Below are positions 1 through 8,568 of a stretch of 64,000 nucleotides of DNA, piece after piece. Source of the stretch: Pigmentiphaga daeguensis (lineage in GTDB: Bacteria; Pseudomonadota; Gammaproteobacteria; Burkholderiales; Burkholderiaceae_B); contig NZ_BAAAEN010000003.1 of assembly GCF_039523035.1 (NCBI RefSeq), positions 186,001 to 250,000 on the forward strand, given 5' to 3'. A model generated the notes under the pieces. The model was given only the letters and a program-made list of their open reading frames with translations. It was not told the DNA's origin and ran no database searches. The translations under genes were made by a program, and so were the position numbers. Every line of letters starts with the position of its first letter. The stretch's first letter is position 1.

Positions 1-240
1 GGTGGAAGCGTCGATAACCCGGACGGCGCCACCCACGCACCCGAAGCCGCACAGGCTTGCAATCAACGCTTCCTGGCGTCTGACGGCGCCGGCGCGCTAA
101 AGTTTCCCGCTTTACAAGCCGTCACATTTGGCACAATGCCCGGATGGCGGCCGGGTGCCCAGGGCCGGCGGGTTGTTTACAATTTCGCCCCAGGGCCTCA
201 TCGGCCTCCAAGCTTGCTCGACTCATCCAAGGTTCGCCTC

Positions 241-678
241 GTGCCCCAACCCGCCAGTGCAGATTTCCGGTTCCCCATCCGGGTCTACTACGAAGATACC
301 GACGCCGGCGGCGTGGTCTACTACGCCAACTATCTCAAGTTCTTCGAACGCGCCCGCACCGAGTGGCTGCGCGCGCTGGGCGTGGAACAGCGCGCGCTGG
401 CGGACGAAACGGGCTGCATCTTCGTCGTGCGCGGCATCGACACCCAGTACCGGCGGCCGGCCGCCCTGGATGATTCCTTGACCATACGCAGCCAGGTCTC
501 CCGCCTGGGCAAGGCATCGATCGATTTCCTGCAGTTTTGCGAACGCGGCGATGAACTGCTCGCAACCGGCAAGGTCCAGGTAGGATGCGTCGATCGCGCG
601 ACGCTGCGTCCGCGCGCGCTGCCGTCCGGACTCGTCCGGACGCTGGCGCCGCTGGCGGCCGGACCCGCAACCGATTAA
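241..678 (+). CDS. ybgC: YbgC-type acyl-CoA thioesterase
   Basis: Hotdog-fold thioesterase that hydrolyses short-chain acyl-CoA (or acyl-ACP) in the cytoplasm, the usual first gene of tol-pal clusters. The N-terminal half carries the family signature VYYEDTDAGGVVYYANYLKF, with the catalytic Asp in EDTDAGG, and WLRALG follows. I chose the GTG at 241 because the hotdog domain begins about ten residues later and an AAGG lies about 8 nt upstream. The frame stays open upstream to an ATG at 136 and even to base 1, but the extra residues do not resemble the family. It precedes tolQ by 50 nt in the same orientation. The product is 145 residues, near the family's usual 130-150. Family assignment is very secure; the exact start is less so. 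Confidence 0.93.
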   Translation: MPQPASADFRFPIRVYYEDTDAGGVVYYANYLKFFERARTEWLRALGVEQRALADETGCIFVVRGIDTQYRRPAALDDSLTIRSQVSRLGKASIDFLQFCERGDELLATGKVQVGCVDRATLRPRALPSGLVRTLAPLAAGPATD

Positions 679-728
679 CCCCGACATCAACCCCCAGGCA
701 TTCTCTTTCGCCCCCCAAAGGACTCTGC

Positions 729-1852
<1,124 letters not shown>

Positions 1853-1858
1853 TCGCCC

Positions 1859-2824
1859 ATGGCGCCCAACGACCGATCCAACCGACCTCTCCGACGACCG
1901 CCGGAACCCGGCAAGTGGAAAGCCTTCGCCCTGGCGGTGCTGATGCACCTGCTGCTGGCCGCCGCCCTGATCTTCAGCCTGGACTGGAACCGGCGCGCGC
2001 CGGGCCCGGTCCAGGCCGAACTGTGGACGGCGCTGCCCGCGCCCAACCAGCCCGAGCCCGACCCCACCCCCACGCCCGAACCGCAGCCAGAACCGGTCAA
2101 GCCTCCCCCGCCGCCGCCTCCGCCACCCGAACCCAAGGTGACGCAGGAGAAACCCGACATCGCCATCGAGCAGGAAAAGAAGCGCCGCGAGGCTGAACGG
2201 CGCGAGGCCGAGGAGCGCGAGGCCGAGCGCAAACGCGAGCAGCAGAAGCTGGAAGAAAAGAAGCTGGCCGAGAAGCGCGCGCAGGAAAGGAAGGAAGCCG
2301 AGCAGCGCGAGGCCGAGAAGAAGAAGGCCGAGCAACTGGCCGCCGACAAGGCCGCGGCCGAAAAGAAAGCCGCGGCCGAGAAAGCCGCGGCGGAGAAGAA
2401 GGCCGCCGCCGAGAAGAAAGCCCAGGCCGAGCGCGACCGCAAGCTGCGCGAAGCCTTCCGCAACGACACCGCGCGCGCCGCCGGCCTGGAAGGCGGCCGC
2501 GAGGGCGGCACCGCCAGCCGCAACCAGGCGGGCGGCGGCGGGGGCGATCCCGGCTATGCGGACCTGGTGCGCGCTTGCATCAAACCTGGAGTCATTTATA
2601 GTGCAAGTGGCAGTTCCTCCGACGGGAACCCCACAGCCGTGTTCCGGGTCCAGTTGCTACCCACCGGGGACCAGGCGGGCGCGCCGCGCCTCCTCCGCTC
2701 CTCCGGCGTCCCGGCTTTCGATCGCGCGGTCGAGACCGGTATCCGGCGTTGCGACCCCTTCCCGCGGCCGTCCTCCGGCCGGTACGAGTCCAACATAGAA
2801 GTTCAATATCGGATGTTCGACTGA
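1859..2824 (+). CDS. tolA: Tol-Pal system protein TolA
   Basis: Inner-membrane anchored periplasmic spanning protein, 321 residues, that links the TolQR motor to TolB/Pal. There is one N-terminal membrane helix (about residues 21-44, FALAVLMHLLLAAALIFSL), then a proline-rich linker (about 60-90, with runs of PEP and PPPPPP). A long Lys/Glu/Ala helical domain follows (about 95-200, repeated AEKKAAAEK units). The C-terminal globular domain (about 230-321) contains YADLVRACIKPGVIY and ends VQYRMFD. The repetitive A/E/K region is low-complexity in codons and may vary in length between strains. The stop overlaps the tolB start (TGATG at 2822-2826). Confidence 0.95.
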   Translation: MAPNDRSNRPLRRPPEPGKWKAFALAVLMHLLLAAALIFSLDWNRRAPGPVQAELWTALPAPNQPEPDPTPTPEPQPEPVKPPPPPPPPPEPKVTQEKPDIAIEQEKKRREAERREAEEREAERKREQQKLEEKKLAEKRAQERKEAEQREAEKKKAEQLAADKAAAEKKAAAEKAAAEKKAAAEKKAQAERDRKLREAFRNDTARAAGLEGGREGGTASRNQAGGGGGDPGYADLVRACIKPGVIYSASGSSSDGNPTAVFRVQLLPTGDQAGAPRLLRSSGVPAFDRAVETGIRRCDPFPRPSSGRYESNIEVQYRMFD

Positions 2825-4185
2825 TGACATTTGCAAATCCCGCTTTCCCCCCCTCGTCCGCCCTGTCCGGCAGCGCCCGCCTGCGTGACCTCGGCAACCG
2901 GCTAGGACGGCGGCTCCTGCAATGCGCCGCGGCCCTGGCCGCGACGGCGTTCGCCCTGGGCTCCGCTCCGGCCCGGGCCCAACTGACCGTCCAGATCTCC
3001 GGGGCCGGCGCCAACCAGTACCCGGTGGCCATCGCCAACTTCGAATCGGCCGACCCGCAGGGCAAGGCGATCGCGGAAATCATCCGCGCCGACCTGAACC
3101 GCACCGGCCTGTTCCGCATCATCGATGCCGGGGAAACGCCGCTATCGGACTCGGCCGTCATCGGTTTCGCGGCCTGGAAGACCCGCGGCGCCGACGCACT
3201 GGCCGTGGGCAGCGTGCAGCGCACGGGCGACGGCCGCTACGACGTGCGCTACCGCCTGGTCGACACGGTCAAGCAGGCACAGATCGATGGCGTGGCCTTC
3301 GCGTCGGGCGCGAACGAGATGCGCCGTACCGCCCACCAGATCGCCGACCGCATCTACGAGAAACTGACCGGGGATCGTGGCATTTTCGCAACACGCATCG
3401 CCTACGTCCTCAAGCGCGACAACATCTACGAACTGCAGATCGCCGACGCCGACGGCCAGAACGCCCAGACCGCCCTGCGCTCGCGCGAGCCCATCATCTC
3501 GCCCGCCTGGTCGCCCGACGGCACCCGCCTGGCCTATGTCAGCTTCGAATCGCGCAAGCCTGTTGTGTACGTGCACACTATCACCACGGGCCAGCGGATA
3601 CCGGTTGCCAATTTCAAGGGCAATAACAGCGCCCCCGCATGGGCGCCCGATGGCAACCGCCTGGCGGTCGTTCTGACCCGCGACGGACTGTCCCAGCTCT
3701 ACATGCTGAACGCCGACGGCTCGGGTTTGCGCCGCCTGACCCAGTCTCCGGGCATCGATACCGAACCCACTTTCACGCCCGACGGCCGCGCCATTCTGTT
3801 TACCAGCGACCGCGGCGGCAGCCCGCAGATCTACCGCCTGAACGTGGACAGCAATCAAGTCGAGCGCGTCACGTTCAAAGGGACTTACAATATTTCTCCC
3901 CAGTTGTCGCCTGATGGCAAAACCTTGCTGTACGTCACCCGCCGCGCCGGCTTCCAGATAGCTTCCCTAGACCTCGCCACCGGTAATGAGCTCGTCCTCA
4001 CCAACGGCGGCCGGGACGAATCCCCCAGCTTTGCCCCCAACGGAAAGATGATTCTTTATGCAACATCGCAGTCCGGCCGCGGTGTGCTGGCTGCGGTTTC
4101 GAGCGACGGTCGCGTTACCCAGACTCTGTCGGTGCTCAACGGTGACGTACGCGAACCCACCTGGGGGCCTTTCCTGAACAATTGA
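2824..4185 (+). CDS. tolB: Tol-Pal system beta-propeller protein TolB
   Basis: Periplasmic beta-propeller that binds Pal and TolA, 453 residues. The signal peptide has hydrophobic core LLQCAAALAATAFALG and a probable cleavage after ARA before QLTVQISG. The N-terminal domain (about residues 50-190) contains the typical RADLNRTGLFRII motif. It is followed by PD40/WD40-like propeller blades with repeated SPAWSPDGTRLAYVS-like units (APAWAPDGNRLAVV, EPTFTPDGRAILFTSDRGG, SPQLSPDGKTLLYVT, SPSFAPNGKMILYAT). The start at 2824 is the one that overlaps the tolA stop. The long signal region (about 50 residues) suggests an internal start is possible but no better ribosome site is visible. Confidence 0.96.
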   Translation: MTFANPAFPPSSALSGSARLRDLGNRLGRRLLQCAAALAATAFALGSAPARAQLTVQISGAGANQYPVAIANFESADPQGKAIAEIIRADLNRTGLFRIIDAGETPLSDSAVIGFAAWKTRGADALAVGSVQRTGDGRYDVRYRLVDTVKQAQIDGVAFASGANEMRRTAHQIADRIYEKLTGDRGIFATRIAYVLKRDNIYELQIADADGQNAQTALRSREPIISPAWSPDGTRLAYVSFESRKPVVYVHTITTGQRIPVANFKGNNSAPAWAPDGNRLAVVLTRDGLSQLYMLNADGSGLRRLTQSPGIDTEPTFTPDGRAILFTSDRGGSPQIYRLNVDSNQVERVTFKGTYNISPQLSPDGKTLLYVTRRAGFQIASLDLATGNELVLTNGGRDESPSFAPNGKMILYATSQSGRGVLAAVSSDGRVTQTLSVLNGDVREPTWGPFLNN

Positions 4186-4342
4186 TTACCTGAAACGGGC
4201 CTCGCTGTCGCGGCGCCGCATCGTTGTCACGTCTTGCAACCTTGCGCGCCGTGGGGCTCATGTGACACTTTAGGATCACGTTTCGGTCTGGTCATCGTCT
4301 TTTCCAACCCACTATCGTCCCTCGGAACCCAAGGAAAAAATC

Positions 4343-4879
4343 ATGTCTACTCGTGCATTCAAAATGTTCGTCGTGGCGAGCGTTGTCGCGGTAGTCTCGG
4401 CTTGCAGCAGCCCCGTCAAGCTCGATGAGAGCAGCAACGTCCCGGTCGAAGACCGCTCCGGCCAGAACACCGGCGCCAACGCCAACGGCGTCGCCCGTGT
4501 CGATACCACCCAGCAAGGCCTGGATCCCCTGAACGATCCGAAGGGCGTGCTGGCCCAGCGCTCGGTGTACTTCGATTTCGACAGCTATGCGGTCAAGGAC
4601 CAGTACCGTCCCATCGTCGAAAACCACGCTCGCTTCCTGAACAACAACCGCAACCGCAAGGTCGTGATCGAGGGCAACACCGACGACGTCGGCAGCAGCG
4701 AATACAACCTGGCACTGGGCCAGCGCCGCTCCGAAGCCGTGCGCCGCATGATGCTGCTGCTGGGCGTGCGCGACGACCAGGTCGAGGCCATCAGCTTCGG
4801 CAAGGAAAAGCTCAAGTCCACCGGCACCGATGAAGCCTCGCGCGCCGAAAACCGCCGCGCCGACATCGCCTACCGCTAA
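4343..4879 (+). CDS. pal: Peptidoglycan-associated lipoprotein Pal
   Basis: Outer-membrane lipoprotein, 178 residues, that binds meso-diaminopimelate in peptidoglycan and interacts with TolB. The lipobox VVSAC sits at about residues 17-21, giving a lipidated Cys after signal peptidase II cleavage. The C-terminal OmpA-like domain (about 70-178) contains YFDFDSYAVKDQY, the peptidoglycan-binding segment GNTDDVGSSEYNLALGQRR and SFGKEK. A 157-nt gap separates it from tolB, more than elsewhere in the cluster, so pal may also have its own promoter; I could not pick a convincing one. An AAGGAA lies about 8 nt before the ATG. Confidence 0.97.
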   Translation: MSTRAFKMFVVASVVAVVSACSSPVKLDESSNVPVEDRSGQNTGANANGVARVDTTQQGLDPLNDPKGVLAQRSVYFDFDSYAVKDQYRPIVENHARFLNNNRNRKVVIEGNTDDVGSSEYNLALGQRRSEAVRRMMLLLGVRDDQVEAISFGKEKLKSTGTDEASRAENRRADIAYR

Positions 4880-4891
4880 GGATCTGCCCTC

Positions 4892-5665
4892 ATGACGCTC
4901 CGCACTTCCCGCCTCCGGCTGCTGGCCGCCACCGCCTGCATCGGCGCCAGCTTGACGGGTTTCTCGGCCCACGCGGCCCTGTTCTCCGACGACGAGGCGC
5001 GCCAGGCCATCATCGACCTGCGCAAGGAAGTGCGCGAGCGGTCCGATCAGCAAAGCCGCAAGCTGGCCGACGACCTGGCGCAGAGCCAGCGCAGCCAGCT
5101 GCAGCTTGCATCGCAGATCGAGCAGTTGCAGCAGGAAATCGCCCGCCTGCGCGGTCAGATCGAGATCCTGACCAAGCAGGTAGCCGATACCCAGCAGGCC
5201 CAGAAAGACATCTACCTGGACGTCGACACGCGCCTCAAGCGCCTCGAGCCCCAGACGGCCTCGATAGACGGCCAGCAGGCCACCGTGGGCGCCGACGAAA
5301 AGCGCGCCTATGACGCCGCCATCGACCTCTTCCGCAACGGCAACTACGCCGACGCCATTCCCGCCCTGTCGAACTTCGTCCGCCAGTATCCCCAAAGCCC
5401 CTATGCGCCCGCCGCCCAGTTCTACATCGGCAGCAGCCACTACGCGCTCAAGGACTACAAGGCGGCCATCGCGCAGCAGCAGGCCCTGGTCAAGAACTTC
5501 CCCACCAACGTCCGCGCGCCCGACGCGCTGCTGGTCATCGCCGGCAGCCAGGTCGAACTGAACGACCGGCGCGGCGCGCGCACCACGCTCGAACGCATCG
5601 TCCGCGACTATCCTGGCGTACCCGCCGCGCAGACCGCGAAAGACCGTCTCGAATTGCTGAAGTGA
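4892..5665 (+). CDS. cpoB: Cell division coordinator CpoB (YbgF)
   Basis: Periplasmic protein, 257 residues, that coordinates peptidoglycan synthesis by PBP1B with Tol-driven outer-membrane constriction. It has a signal peptide (LLAATACIGASLTGFSAHA, cleavage probably before ALFSDD) and a long coiled-coil/trimerisation region rich in Q, L and R (about residues 35-110, e.g. QIEQLQQEIARLRGQIEIL). The C-terminal TPR domain (about 135-257) includes AYDAAIDLFRNGNYADAI and YPQSPYAPAAQFYIGSSHYA. It starts 12 nt after pal and ends the cluster, just before a strong terminator hairpin. Confidence 0.94.
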   Translation: MTLRTSRLRLLAATACIGASLTGFSAHAALFSDDEARQAIIDLRKEVRERSDQQSRKLADDLAQSQRSQLQLASQIEQLQQEIARLRGQIEILTKQVADTQQAQKDIYLDVDTRLKRLEPQTASIDGQQATVGADEKRAYDAAIDLFRNGNYADAIPALSNFVRQYPQSPYAPAAQFYIGSSHYALKDYKAAIAQQQALVKNFPTNVRAPDALLVIAGSQVELNDRRGARTTLERIVRDYPGVPAAQTAKDRLELLK

Positions 5666-5680
5666 CGCGAGATCCGTTCA

Positions 5681-5718
5681 AAATGAAAAGGGCCGGTTCA
5701 TACCGGCCCTTTTCATTT
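5681..5718 (+). terminator. Rho-independent terminator after cpoB
   Basis: Near-perfect hairpin AAATGAAAAGGGCCGGT-TCAT-ACCGGCCCTTTTCATTT whose stem ends in an A-run on the 5' side and a T-rich run on the 3' side. It lies 16 nt after the cpoB stop and closes the tol-pal operon. The symmetrical A/T tails would allow termination in both directions. The T-rich tail runs directly into the -35 box of the next promoter. Confidence 0.88.
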
Positions 5719-5745
5719 GACAAAGCGTCGTCAGGTTGCCATAAT
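5717..5745 (+). promoter_or_regulatory. Sigma-70 promoter of the tRNA-Lys(UUU) gene
   Basis: A consensus -35 box TTGACA (5717-5722) and a -10 box CATAAT (5740-5745) are separated by exactly 17 nt, followed by a GC-rich discriminator, as expected for a stable-RNA promoter under stringent control. Predicted initiation is near 5752, giving a leader of about 50 nt before the tRNA that contains a small GC hairpin (CCCGGCTTAGCCGGG). Confidence 0.82.
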
Positions 5746-5801
5746 TTTGGGCTTCGGGTCGCAAGCCCGGCTTAGCCGGGCAGCGAACTCCGTGAGTACG
5801 G

Positions 5802-5878
5802 GGGGTGGTAACTCAGTTGGTTAGAGTATCTGACTTTTAATCAGAGAGTCGAGGGTTCGAGTCCCTCCCACCCTACCA
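5802..5878 (+). tRNA. tRNA-Lys (anticodon UUU)
   Basis: Full cloverleaf read by hand. Acceptor stem GGGGTGG/CCACCCT (first pair G-U); D-stem ACTC/GAGT with loop AGTTGGTTA; anticodon stem TCTGA/TCAGA with loop CTTTTAA (anticodon TTT at 5836-5838); T-stem GAGGG/CCCTC with loop TTCGAGT; discriminator A; encoded CCA at 5876-5878. It decodes AAA and AAG lysine codons. Confidence 0.97.
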
Positions 5879-5900
5879 ACCATCCTCGGATGGTTGAATG

Positions 5901-5927
5901 AAGCCTCCCATGCGGAGGCTTTTTTTT
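5901..5927 (+). terminator. Rho-independent terminator after tRNA-Lys
   Basis: Hairpin AAGCCTCC-CATGC-GGAGGCTT followed by eight T residues, 22 nt after the tRNA CCA end. This is a textbook intrinsic terminator for the tRNA transcript. Confidence 0.93.
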
Positions 5928-5966
5928 GCCTTGGGCCGCCCCAAGGCAAAAAACGCCCCTCGAGGA

Positions 5967-6269
5967 CTACTCGTTCGTGACCGCCTTCGGGTGCAGCCGC
6001 AACGTCGCCTGCGAGCCACCGGTCTGTCCCGCATACGGACGCATGGCCCGCATGTCGGTCACGTTCTCGATGCCTTCTTCCTTGACCCGCTTCAGGAAAC
6101 TGACCCGCTCGCGGTAGTACTCGGCGTACATGATCGCATCGCGAACCCGCTGCTCGGCACGATACAGCGCCAGCCGCGCCTCGTTCAGCGCCTTCTCCGC
6201 TTCTCTTTCCGGGGTCGGGGCGTGACTCAGCACCCACCTGCGAAGCCACTCGAGCATCATGCCCTCCAA
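5967..6269 (-). CDS. Conserved hypothetical protein, 100 residues, helical
   Basis: I do not recognise a named family. The product is short and highly charged, with a predicted long amphipathic helix from about residue 18 to 70 (EREAEKALNEARLALYRAEQ, then AEYYRERVSFLKRV). No signal peptide or membrane segment is seen. The start could be the first ATG or the ATG four residues in (MLEWLRRW). Codon usage is GC3-rich and consistent with a real gene. It stands alone between the tRNA-Lys terminator and a 240-nt gap. The tyrosine-, arginine- and glutamate-rich helix resembles a coiled-coil adaptor, but no function can be assigned. Confidence 0.7.
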   Translation of the reverse strand: MEGMMLEWLRRWVLSHAPTPEREAEKALNEARLALYRAEQRVRDAIMYAEYYRERVSFLKRVKEEGIENVTDMRAMRPYAGQTGGSQATLRLHPKAVTNE

Positions 6270-6459
6270 TTGAAGTGAGGTTGGGCAAAGCTTAATCCAT
6301 GGTCTCCGCTGCCAGCCGATTTTCGCGAATGTTTTACCTTCTCAGATGTAACGCTTTCCACCGCGGCGCGGGCCAGGGCCGGCACGGGCCGATTTATCGC
6401 GGGTCCCGCGCCATCGGATGACGACCCGATGACCGCGCGCGTGTCGGCAACGCAACAAG

Positions 6460-6483
6460 GGCCCGGCGCGAAAACACCGGGCC
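6460..6483 (-). terminator. Probable terminator after the 6512-7519 Bug gene
   Basis: GGCCCGG/CCGGGCC hairpin with an 10-nt loop, lying 29 nt beyond the stop of the minus-strand Bug gene. On the minus strand it is followed by CTTGTTG rather than a full T-run, so termination may be imperfect. The rest of 6270-6511 holds no gene that I can see. Confidence 0.5.
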
Positions 6484-6511
6484 TGCGGCCCAACCGTGAT
6501 GGAAAGAACGC

Positions 6512-7519
6512 TCAATCCACCTTGACGCCTCCCTTCTCTATCACCGGCCGCCAGCGGGCGATCTCGGTGGCAATGAGCCTGGCAAAGACCTCGGGCGGAT
6601 TGGGCGTGGCTTCGGCGCCCTCGCCGGCCAGGCGCTGCTCGATCTCGGGCGAGGACAAGGACCGGTTGATCTGCCGGTTCAGCTTGGCCACCACCTCGCG
6701 TGGCGTGCCGGCCGGGGCAACCACGCCATACCACTGGTCCGCCTCGAAGCCCGGATAGCCGCTCTCGGCCACGGTGGGCACGTCGGGCAGCATCTTGATG
6801 CGCCGGGGCGAGGACACCGCGATCGGCCGCAGCTGGCCGGCCTTGATCTGCGCGATCACGGCGGGCACGCCGGTGAACATGACCTTGATGTGGCCGGCGA
6901 CAAGGTCGTTGACCGCCGGCGCGGTGCCCTTGTAGGGCACGTGCTGCATGCTCGCGCCGCTTTGCAGCTTGAGGTATTCGGTGGCGATGTGAGCGGCGCT
7001 GCCGTTGCCGCCGGATCCGTAGTTGAGCGCGTCGGGATGGGCCTTGGCATAGGCGATCAGTTCCGGCAGGTTCTTCGCCTGGACCGAGGGATGCACCACC
7101 AGGACGTTGGGGACGCGCGCCACCCAGGCCACCGCGGCAAAGGCCTTCACCGGATCGTATGGCAGCTTGGCGTACAGCGACGGCGTCACGGCCAGCGTGC
7201 CGATGTGGCCCATCAGCAGCGTGTAGCCATCGGCGGGCGCCTTGGCCACCTTGTCCGCGCCGATGCTGCCGCCGGCGCCCGGCACGTTTTCGACCACCAC
7301 GGCCTGGCCCCAGGCCTGGTTCAGTTGCTGGCCGATGGTGCGGCCCAGGATATCGGTGGAGCCGCCCGGCGTGAACGGCACCACCAGGCGCAGCGGGCGG
7401 TTGGGATAGCCGCTGGCGGCATCCTGGGCGTGGGCCACGCCGGCGGCCGCACTGGCCATGAGGGCCGCGAACGCCGCGGCACGCCGCGCGCGCGGCAGGA
7501 GGAAGAAAGAGGGCGTCAT
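6512..7519 (-). CDS. Bug-family tripartite tricarboxylate receptor (periplasmic)
   Basis: Periplasmic solute-binding protein of the Bug/TctC family, 335 residues. The signal peptide runs to about residue 31 (AALMASAAAGVAHA, cleavage before QDAASG). Mature protein opens YPNRPLRLVVPFTPGGSTDILGR, and the second family block is VVVENVPGAGGSIGADKVAK followed by APADGYTLLMGHIG. These proteins deliver organic or aromatic acids to a TctAB-type permease or act as sensors. No TctA or TctB gene is in this window. It follows the MBL-fold lipoprotein gene by 40 nt on the same strand, so the two are probably co-transcribed. The ligand cannot be told from sequence. Confidence 0.93.
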   Translation of the reverse strand: MTPSFFLLPRARRAAAFAALMASAAAGVAHAQDAASGYPNRPLRLVVPFTPGGSTDILGRTIGQQLNQAWGQAVVVENVPGAGGSIGADKVAKAPADGYTLLMGHIGTLAVTPSLYAKLPYDPVKAFAAVAWVARVPNVLVVHPSVQAKNLPELIAYAKAHPDALNYGSGGNGSAAHIATEYLKLQSGASMQHVPYKGTAPAVNDLVAGHIKVMFTGVPAVIAQIKAGQLRPIAVSSPRRIKMLPDVPTVAESGYPGFEADQWYGVVAPAGTPREVVAKLNRQINRSLSSPEIEQRLAGEGAEATPNPPEVFARLIATEIARWRPVIEKGGVKVD

Positions 7520-7559
7520 GATTGGTCTCGTTCTGGTTGGAGAAAGACGGCCGGGGCCG

Positions 7560-8414
7560 TCAGAAGCTCGTCGGCTGCCCCGGGGCGGGCACGATGACGC
7601 GCACCGCGCTCTGCCCCATAGCCTGGGTGAACTGGGCGGCGGTGCCGCGCGCCAGGGGATTGGTGCCGTAGTGCATGGGCATCACCGCCTTGGGCTTGAT
7701 CAACTCCTTGACGGCCCAGGCCGCTTCTTCAGGATCCATCGTGAAGTTGCCCCCTATGGGGACCAGGGCGAGGTCGGGCCGGTAACGCTCCCCGATCAGC
7801 CGCATGTCGCCGAAGGCCGCGGTATCGCCGGCGTGGTAAATGCGGAATCCGTTCTCCAGCTCGATGATCCAGCCCACGGGTTCGCCGCCGGGATGGGTCT
7901 CGTCCTTGCTCGAGGCCGGATTGCGCCAGACGTAGATGGAGGAATGCTCGGCGCGCACCGCCGTGACCTTGATGCCGGGCGCCGGTTCGATGGTGCCGCC
8001 CTTGTTCATGCGAGGCAGCAGCCTGGGAGGCAAGACCGCCAGCGTCGTCAGCGTCTGGTTCAGGTCGCCCGGCGCGCGGACCGGCACGTCGTGGCGCTGC
8101 GCCAGCGCGGCCGCATCGGCGATGTGGTCGAAATGCCCGTGGCTGACCAGGAGGACGTCGATGCGATCGAATGCATCGGGCCGCTTGTAGCGCTCGGGCG
8201 TCAGGGGATTGGTCTTGAGCCAGGGGTCCGTGACGATGACCTTGCCTTGCGGCGTCGTGATCTTGAAGGCGGACTGGCCCAGCCAGACCACTTCGGTCCT
8301 GCCGCCGCCCCCGCCGGCGTCGCCCTGGACCGGGACCTGTCCCGCGGGCGTCGCGCAGCCCGCCGCCAGGCCGGCAAGCACCACGCAAATCGTTGCGCGC
8401 AAGCTATTCCACAT
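7560..8414 (-). CDS. Metallo-beta-lactamase-fold hydrolase, putative lipoprotein
   Basis: MBL-fold metal-dependent hydrolase of the UPF0173/L-ascorbate-lactonase-like (UlaG/COG2220) type, 284 residues. The N-terminus has a lipobox (VVLAGLAAGC, Cys about residue 20), so it is probably periplasmic and lipid anchored. Metal ligands visible: SHGHFDH (HxHxDH) near residue 90, a histidine in AVRAEHSS, the Asp in YHAGDTAAFGDM, and the late His in MPMHYGTNPL. I chose the ATG at 8414 because it gives a clean lipoprotein signal; the open frame extends further upstream without family similarity. It sits between a LysR regulator and a Bug receptor, suggesting hydrolysis (perhaps of a lactone) of the solute that the receptor binds. 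The substrate is unknown. Confidence 0.88.
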   Translation of the reverse strand: MWNSLRATICVVLAGLAAGCATPAGQVPVQGDAGGGGGRTEVVWLGQSAFKITTPQGKVIVTDPWLKTNPLTPERYKRPDAFDRIDVLLVSHGHFDHIADAAALAQRHDVPVRAPGDLNQTLTTLAVLPPRLLPRMNKGGTIEPAPGIKVTAVRAEHSSIYVWRNPASSKDETHPGGEPVGWIIELENGFRIYHAGDTAAFGDMRLIGERYRPDLALVPIGGNFTMDPEEAAWAVKELIKPKAVMPMHYGTNPLARGTAAQFTQAMGQSAVRVIVPAPGQPTSF

Positions 8415-8568
8415 GTCGTGGCCTCCTCTTTTTTCTTGTCGTTTCCGCCAGCGGCGAAGGCGTGGACGAGCCGCGCATCGCCGGAGCTTTTCCTTGCCGG
8501 GCAGTATACGAACTGCGCCCGCGCCGGGGCGGGCCCTGCCTTGCGTGTTGGGGAGCCTGCGTTGCGTT

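Noticed and set aside
1..66. Possible 5' end of a minus-strand gene running off the window edge
   Set aside because: A short GC3-rich frame reading inward-to-edge exists, but it has no ATG, poor ribosome site spacing and no recognisable family; the piece is too short.
136..240. Longer start for ybgC at 136
   Set aside because: The extra 35 residues do not match the thioesterase family, and the GTG at 241 has a better-placed ribosome site.
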